From assembly GCF_905147365.1 (NCBI RefSeq), contig NC_056428.1, forward strand, positions 4,990,001 to 5,054,000: a stretch of 64,000 bases of DNA, given 5' to 3'. Below, piece after piece: positions 37,801-46,800 of the stretch. Source of the stretch: Aricia agestis. Its lineage: Eukaryota; Arthropoda; Insecta; Lepidoptera; Lycaenidae. The notes under the pieces are model-generated. The model was not told the DNA's origin. It saw nothing but the letters and a program-made list of their open reading frames with translations, and searched no databases. The translations under genes were made by a program, and so were the position numbers. Every line of letters starts with the position of its first letter. The first letter of the stretch is position 1.

Positions 37801-40800
37801 TGCTGCAAAATATTTATTCGCATTTAAACATTGTATTCTAATTTCCTGAGGAATTAGAACACAATGTTTAAATTATTTTTTACATTTCGCCCATTACAAT
37901 TTACAACTATACGCACACAGCTGTACATAATGTAATGTTCTCTCTTTTTCAAATCGGTTAACTAATGATGTTATGACGTCAATTACATAGAACCTATTGC
38001 AGTGCATATTAATGCAATGGCTTAAAAAAGCCATGGTTGAGAAATTGAGGAGACCGGGTTATTGGCTGCCTGCTTAATGTTTATGACTTATGAGGTTGCA
38101 TTAAAAACACATTAGACTTCGTTACTCATGTCAGAGATTCTCAAACTGTTGTACGGACGCTCTACTAAGAAAGTTAATGAAGGAAACTTAGTGACTACAT
38201 ACTAATATTGTGGTTTTTTGACGTGAAGTTTTACGTTTACGTATTAAATATCTTTGATTAAATACGTCTAAAGTCGTAGTACTTACCAATCAAATGCGCT
38301 AGGGAATAGCTAAACCCATGTAAAGATATTTCGAAAACCTGGCATCACACAATTTGTTACTACTTTTGAGTACTTCAATGTCGTTGAATCTATGCTCTCA
38401 AACGATCTTATTTCCAATTCGAGCGATTCAAGCGTGTGAGCGTCAAAGCACGAGAGCGAGTGAAAGATACATGTAGCCACAGACATAGATCTAGATTCTA
38501 GATAGATATCGCATGTCCCTCCATTTGTATGAAAACGAGCGTGCCACTTTTTTCCTACCTACTGTGACGTACCGATATAAGACGAAACGTGTCCATTATC
38601 TAGGCCACAGAATATATAATAGTACTTGTCTAGGCCAACGTTTCTATTCTAATTTCTACAGCTCTATACTTACGGCACAATTAGGCATTTTTTCAATCCG
38701 ATTGACGTCCGATTCCGATAACGGTGGAGCGCAGAATAATGAACAGACTTTCGAAAGACGAGCATTGCTCGTCGTTTGGGAACGCGATATGGCACCCGAA
38801 GTACATACACATGCGGTATCTATCTTTGATATATGGCTGTGCAATGTGCATGTAGCAATAAATCGTCCTAACTTTTAGGTGCTCTACGATCGGACTATAA
38901 TATAAACCTGTGGTTATTGTGTTTCAGGCGTACGTGGTAGCAGACGGCAGGTGTGTGTACCAGGGAGATACGGAGGCGATGGTACCGTACCTACAGGACG
39001 CAGGGCTGGTCTGCCCTAGGAACTATAACCCTGCTGATTTTAGTGAGTAAATGGTTATTTTATAAACACTGACTGGCCATAGACGAACTGCAAGTTGCAG
39101 TCAGGACCGACTGCTCTAGAGCGGCCACGTTGAACGACTGTTCCGATTCCGACCGCTCTTTTTTAAATGGGCAAAAGGCCCACCACACATTCCCACAACC
39201 AAACCACGAAAACCCTTTGATATGATCTCAGGGATGCCCGAGGGACGAGCTAAATCTGTCTTGGGACCCCCAACGAAATTAATCAGAAGAAATTTAGGAG
39301 GAGTAGGAGATATCAAATTGCCCTCCTCAAGCAAAGCGGGAGAGAAATTTTATAGTGGCAAACTTGTGTTCGATTGTTTCCAATAGTATTTATGACAAAA
39401 ACGTTTGAAAGCACGGAAATTCTTTGCGCTGCCTACGGGTCACCGTAATGTACGGTAACTCCAGAAACACAATCCGACCGCTCATGAAATGTATTGCGGA
39501 TATGAATTTATTGTGGAAACTGCAGATCGCTGTGCGGCAACCGCATCTTGCAGTCGAGACCGATGCGGTCCGTCTATGACCGGTCTAAGGCTGGCCGCAT
39601 AGATAAGTTTTCCGTATTCAATTTCCTAATGTGGAATTTCAATTTGGAATTCCGTTAGACGTGAACGTTCGTTTTTCTTCACGCGCGAACGCGCTGGCTT
39701 GTACTCGAAACGTAAGTGCGGAATGCGTTCCGTTCGGAATAAAATCGAACGTTTGCGTCAGGTAATGGATTTTCTATTGATTCCATGCATTCGGGTATCC
39801 GAATACGGAAAACGTAGTATGTTTTCTGTATTCGATTTTCGAATTCGCGGCTAGCCTACAATTTTAAGGGCAACAATTTAATCAATCCCAGTAAAAATAG
39901 GCAAAGTGCCAAAAAAGGCACTGCTCTAGACAAGTGTCAAGCGATTATCGTAAACGCCAACAAAATGCGATTTGACATAAGTCATCGCTTCGCTAGCGAA
40001 TACTAATGTCAAATCCCATACACTTGGTTGGCGTTTACGATAATCGCTTGACACTCTGAGCATTTTTAATCTTTATCGATGGTCGATGGATAAACGCCCA
40101 ATTCCCGTTGATAAAGGCCCCAACCCTGGATATACTTAATAATAATTGTGGTACTGGCCTGGGACCTTAAGTACCTACCCATCTATAACCATCTAAAGAA
40201 AATTATGGCAAGAAATAATTTAATAATCATTCATTAACCTTTTTTCTTTACAGTTATAGAAGTAACCGAAAGCCCTGACAACATAACGCTACTATGCGAC
40301 AAAATCAAAAACGGCAAAATCCACAAATCAGTGAAGGGCGAGACGATCGAACCAGACAACATACTCCTCACAATATCATACCAAAATGACGAAGCTGGCG
40401 AGACGAAAATAGTTCTTTCCAACGAGAAATGCTACAATGTAAAACAGTGCGCTCTGCCAAGTTCTACGACATCCATCAATTTCTCGAATGACGATTCTTC
40501 GCTTACGTGGATGAAGGTGCAGAAAGATGGTGATGGATACCCCGTGTCCAGTTTTGACCAGTTCTCCATACTGCTGTGCAGGATGCTGCTGCAGATCTCG
40601 AGGAATAGGCAAGGTGAGTTTGTAAGAGAAATATACGTTCAGAAAAGAAATATATATATATATAAGGTGTAACAAAACTAAGTTCAAGAACTAAGCGGTT
40701 CTTGAGATACAGCCTGGAGACAGACAGACGGACAGACAACGAAGTCTTAGTAATAGGGTCCCGTTTTTACCCTTTTTGTACGGAACCCTAAAAACACAAT

Positions 40801-43800
40801 ATTAACTAAAATCTGCTGTAGCCTGTATAAGGCTCTATAGGCCTCTCTACTCTCTATAAGGCTATGTATTTCTCTACTCGGATAAAACACAAGTAGGATA
40901 ACATTTCTAATCTATCCTTGAATTGTAATAATGCGATTAAATTAATCATATTTTGTCTATGATTCAGTAACCATCTGTCGATAGCGACCAATGTCCATGG
41001 TCCATGGACACTCATATCTATGTGACGGACAAACAATAAACATTATTATCGAATCACTAATGAGTAATGACTAATCTAATGAGTAATGACCTAGATCTGT
41101 CTATTTTAGGGTCTATGCAAGTCTAACAATGATAACCTATCATTGTATAAAAGTAAAAAAGCGGCCAAGTGCGAGTTGGAATCGCCCATGAAGGGTTCCG
41201 CAGCAGCAAATAGGCAGCGTGTTTAGGAAATCAAAAATATTTTTTATACATGTACCGCACCGATTTTAATCGGCGAGGTACATATATTATTGTCGAAATT
41301 GGACAAGTAAGATGGATAGTAATGGAGGGGGTCCGGACCCCCAAGACAACCCCCCTTTTTTTTTTTTTCGTTGGGGGAATGCGTTGACGCATCCCCGGGG
41401 CCTGGGGAGGACCACCGAGGTTTGTGGGACTCCCCTGGGCGGACGGAAGCCAGGACACCCCCCCTCATATGCGCCCATGCCATAGACTAAGAATAATATA
41501 GTATAGTACTTACTAATTGGTCTGCGGTTATTATTAGTTTTGATATAGATTTGATGCAAAAACGTGTTCTGACTTCTGATTCATGATTGATCAAAATTCT
41601 TAAAATCAGTCAGTTTGGTGATTGTTTGATATGAGACTACTATTTTGGTGATTGATAAGATCCGAAGTAGATCTAAGCTGCATTGAAGTTAATTTTGTTA
41701 GATTTTTAGTTCGCCTCGACCGGTTTTAATGAAATTTTGTATGTACTTAGATTCGACTTAGATTACAGGCGTGAGAAAAAGTTTTGTTTACTTTTTATAT
41801 TGATACTAGAAATAATTTATATGGCAAAACAACTTTGCCGGGTTAGCTAGTTAAATAAATAAATATTTTTTCTTTTTCCAGCGCTCTGGATTCAGGCGAT
41901 GCACCACACTATGTGCGGGTTCCTCATCGGTCTCACGTTCTACAAGATGGCGAACGACGGAACCCAGATGTTCAACCACCTCAAACTGTGCGTGGGGCTC
42001 ATCATATTCTTTGCGTACACACAGATCATGGTGCCGGTGTTGCGATGTAAGTGAAAGTTGTATGAAAGTTGAGTTTCAACTTTCAAGTGACGTAGCCGGA
42101 TTTTGAATGTTGCGTACACGGTACAGCGGGGCTAAAATGGTCGCTTTGATTTGAATAATCATGATATGAATCATAACATGATTCATTTTTCTAAAATCGC
42201 AAAACGCAACTCTGCTTGCAATTCATTTATGTATTATTGTAATTTGACATTTGACAGTTTTGACAATTCATTTGCTGAATTGATTGAGAGGAATTGCTAA
42301 ATGTGACCATTTTAGCCCCACAGTTCAGTTTACTAAGTGCTAGTTAGTCATCGATATAAATGACAAAATGGCTTGGTGTAACAAAACTAAGTGATAGTAC
42401 TTTAGGGTGCTGGGTGTGTATAGAGTTCACTGTGAAAGTAGGAGCGCTTGATAGAGCAAACTTTTTTTGTGATTTGTATGTGCAAGCGCCATCTAATTTT
42501 TCATACTAGAGTCATCTAAAGTGAAAAAAAGAAAACTCTTTCAGAGCTAATACTTTCACAGCGTAATCTTTACAGCTGGGACCCATATACACCATAAAGT
42601 ATTATTTTGTCACACCCTGTACAGTGTACAGTGTAGATTATTGCAAACTTACAACACAGTTTAAGATAAAAATATTATTATGTTTACAAATGTTTGTTAT
42701 TGCGAAGTGTGCTTGTCTGTCTGCTATCTCCTTAAGCTTAAACGGCTGTACCAATTTCGATGACGATGAAATTTGACGTGGATATACCCGGGACTAACTG
42801 AAGCTAGTCCCGGGAACGGACTATCTTAGGTTATAGCGTTTTCGGCATCTGGAACTGCCCGGGGTAGGGCAAGCAGGGCAGTATATATTAAGTCTATGGG
42901 CCGAATGGATCCGATCCGAATAAAACCGATGATCCACGAAGCACGTAGACTTAGTACTAGTGCAATACGTGGTTTATGTTCTTAATTTAAAATTCGGCTA
43001 TTTACGTATCCGTTCGGCACGTCCTGCCCCGGGTCAGTTTAAGATGCCGAAAACGCTATTAGCCCGGGCGCGCACTAGCGACCAAACCACAGCGGCCAGG
43101 TCGCGACGGCCATCGAGATAATCACCTTAGGGCGGATTCGACCAAACTGGAGTAAAATTTTACTCAAGTATAACTGTCTCCTAATCTAAGAGTAAGCTGG
43201 ATTTGCGTTTTTCCAACTTCTAATCCAAGAATAAGGTAACACGGGAGTAAATATTTACACGGGCTATTTTGGTGGAGTAAATATTAAACTGAGAATAGTT
43301 GCACAACAGAGTGTCAACTGTCATGGTCGGTGTCATTGTGAACTATAATTGACATTTTATTTCATAGGTACTCTTTGAGTAACTTGGTAAAATGCAAACG
43401 ATAATATCCTAGAGTAAATTAAAGGAGTAAAATTATTCTCATGATAGTTATACTCGTGTAACTTCAAGTTTGGTCGAATCGGGCCTTAGTATGAAACCGC
43501 AATTGACCACGCGCACCTGGCCGCACGGCGGCTAGCGGCCACACTATACTTTCGATAGCCGCCGCGACCAGGGCCTGTAGACAAGTGGCAAAGCGCTAAC
43601 GCTAGCGCTACAAAATGTATGTGATTCGACATAAGTCATCGCTTCGCTAGCGAATACTAATGTCAAATTATTAGCGTTAGCGTTAGCGTAAGCGTTTTGC
43701 CACTTGTCTACTTGGGCTGGCTGCCGCGGCCTGGCCGCTAGTGCGCGCCTGGCCTTAGTTCTGGACTATACGGTACCGTTAGGACCGGACATAGGCATTT

Positions 43801-46800
43801 TTATCCCGGAAAATTTTACGGTTACTGCGCGATAAACGATTAACGAATTTCAGCGCAACGGAGTTGTAGGCTATTTTTTTATTTTTGTACTCTTTCATAG
43901 TCGAGTAATTTCTTAAAAAAATACATACAGCCGAACGTATTACCTCCTCCTTTTTGTAAGTCGGTCAAAAACTTACTTCTTCTCATTCCAGATCCTCAAG
44001 AAGTGAAGCTAGTCAAGAAAGAACACTTCAACGGCTGGTACAGTCTTACTCCATACTACGCCGCCCACACCGTCTCCAAGCTGCCAGTCCAGATAACCCT
44101 CAACGTGGTCTTCTGCACCATAGTCTACGTCATGGTCGGAGTTCCCTTCGACCTCGCCAGGTTTCTGGTCTTCTGCCTCATAGGGAATGTGGTCTCTTTG
44201 GTGTCAGAGAGCTTCGGAATGGCTATTGGAACTATATTTAATGTTACGGTAAGGACATCTTTTGTCTTAGAGCTGTATTAGAAATATATTTTTAACTTTT
44301 TTTTTTATGTGTGTCAACGATTACTCCGCCGTTTTCAAAATTTTCAAAATTTTTGTTTTGTTATATTAGGTTTCACTCCGATTTGGTCCCATTTTCACAA
44401 AAGTGGTGATCTGATGATGGGATCCATGAGTAATCGAGGGAACTTCTCAAAATTCAAATGGAAACATATGGTTTTTTTGGTGTCGTATGAAGTATTTCAG
44501 GCATATGTTACCAAAAAGTAAGATTTTGCACCAGGATACACCATGGTTTGAAGGTGGTGAACAGAACTGCTTACTCCTTATAGATACATATTTGGGGGTT
44601 TCGGCGTTGTCTTAAGAACTGGTAGCATTTACTACTATGCAAGTTTAATTAATCATCATCACCGTCACCACTATTCCACCATACATCCATGAGTAATCGA
44701 GGGAACTCCTCAAAAATAATATACCATGGTTCCGAAGGTGCTAAGAGAACTCCGGATTCCTTATAAATACAAGTTTGCGGATTTCGGAGTTGGTTTAAGA
44801 TCTGAAAGCATATGCTACTATGCAAGTTACATTCATCATCATCACTACCACCAGTGACCAGACCATGAATTATCTAATTATAACCCTATTATTGGTACTT
44901 TTGATCGTCTTTAAGATCGAAACCCGAATTTGTCGAACGATTTAAAAAATTATAATGCTAATTCAATGTAAATGATTCGACCTTGGTGTTTAGGTTACCA
45001 AATTAGCAATTTGATCATGAGATCTTTGAGGTATGCTAATCTCCTTAAAATTTATACGGACGATTATAGTTATATTTGAGCATAATATTATATTATGTTA
45101 AGCTGATGAGTTTTCATTAGTGTAATGATAGAAAGAAAGTCACTGAACAGAACTTTAGAGCCTTTTAAGACATTAATTTTAGTATAGTATAAGTATGAAC
45201 ATTAATTTTATTATACAACTTGGTATATGCTTGGAGTTGCTTAAGCAATTCTGAAGTGGTAGTGATCTCAATGAGTTCTCATATCATGAAAGTGTATCCT
45301 GGATCCAAAGTCACTAAGCATAACACATTAGTCTGTACAGGAAACCTTATAAATGACTAAAAAGAGTGAAATTATTATTTTTAACAAAAAATTAAAACCG
45401 ACTTCCAGGGTAAAAACAATAATAATTTATAATGAACAAAAAAGTATTAAATAATTTAATAATTCTTACTCTTTGAAGCGCATTAGGCATAATTCTCCTA
45501 AACTTCAAATATTTCTGTACACAATATCTTCATTATTTTGAAGTCGGTACCAGTTTTAAATATAAAAATATTTTGTCATAGAATTCAGTATTATTAGCTG
45601 GTACCGTCTTCAAAATAATGAAGATTGTGTACAGAAATATTTGAGGTTTAGGAGAATTATGCCTAAGGTACTTCAAAGAGTAAGAATTATTAAATTATTT
45701 AATACTTTTTTGTTCACTATAAATTATTATTGTTTTTACCCTGGAAGTCGGTTTTAATTTTTTGTTAAAAATAATAATGTTATAAATACTGGATAGTTTA
45801 GTTACAGGCTGTCTGATGCACTGGAAAGTTCATTTGAGAGGTCATCTTAATGTTTTTAGTAAAGCGCCATCTGGTGGCAAAATACGTTAACATGATACTG
45901 ACGTATTTTCAATTTTGCCACTACCTTACTAGGTAGCGCAAGGGTGGCCAACCTTTTCGACACTTGGGCCGAAATTCGGAAGTAGAATTTTACACTACTA
46001 AATTATATTTACTCATAGTGGAGTGAAAGTCAAAATCGGATACTAATTTTTCCTATTAGAACTTAGTTCTAGAGATTTTATTTTAAAAGTAAAAGAAAAG
46101 AAGTGTTAGTTTGTTTTTTATAGTAGGTATGATAAGGGTATGTTAGTATTAACTTTTTTTACTTACTATACAATATTATATTACGTAAAGATCGGAGCAG
46201 AGGGCGATACTAGCACATACATGGGACAGCCATGCTTCGGCACGAATGTGCCGGCTCGACCGGAGAAATACCACGTTCTCACAGAAAACCGGCGTGAAAC
46301 AGTGCTTGCGCTGTGTTTCGCCGAGTGAGTGAGTTTACCGGAGGCCCAATTCCCTTCCCTATCCTCCCCTTTTCCCTTCCCTTCCCATCCCTACCCTACC
46401 CTATTATCCTATTCCCTCTTAAAAGGCCGGCAACGCACCTGCAGCTCTTCTGATGCTGCAGTCCATGGGCGACGGAAGTTGCTTTCCATCAGATGACCCG
46501 TTTGCTCGTTTGCCCCCTTATTTCATGAAAAAAAAAACAGTAAACAATCCGACGAAATCCAGCATGTTGTACATGTTATATCCTGACATGCTCTTAGTTA
46601 TTTACTTTTTCAATTACAATCTTTTTCATACAATTTAAACTAAAAATTATACCTCTCATTTCAGAACGGCTGCGCGATCGGCCCAGCGGCTATCGCTCCC
46701 TTCATCGGCCTAGCCATCTACGGCTTCGACTTCGCACACAGAATTCCTCTCATCATGAAAATCATCATGAAGACTTCCTTCATCCGTTGCGGAGTGGTAG

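Larger units (their letters stand above)
43063..43756. mobile_element. GC-rich outer MITE carrying two inner elements
   Basis: CGGGCGCGCACTAGCGACC and GGCCGCTAGTGCGCGCCTGG are inverted ends of an outer element. Inside lie a TTA-flanked MITE (43130-43485) and a family F hairpin (43577-43711). Confidence 0.6.

Noticed and set aside
38513..38878. 121-codon frame directly before ABCG exon 6
   Set aside because: No recognisable domain, inside an intron; probably chance. Homology search would decide.
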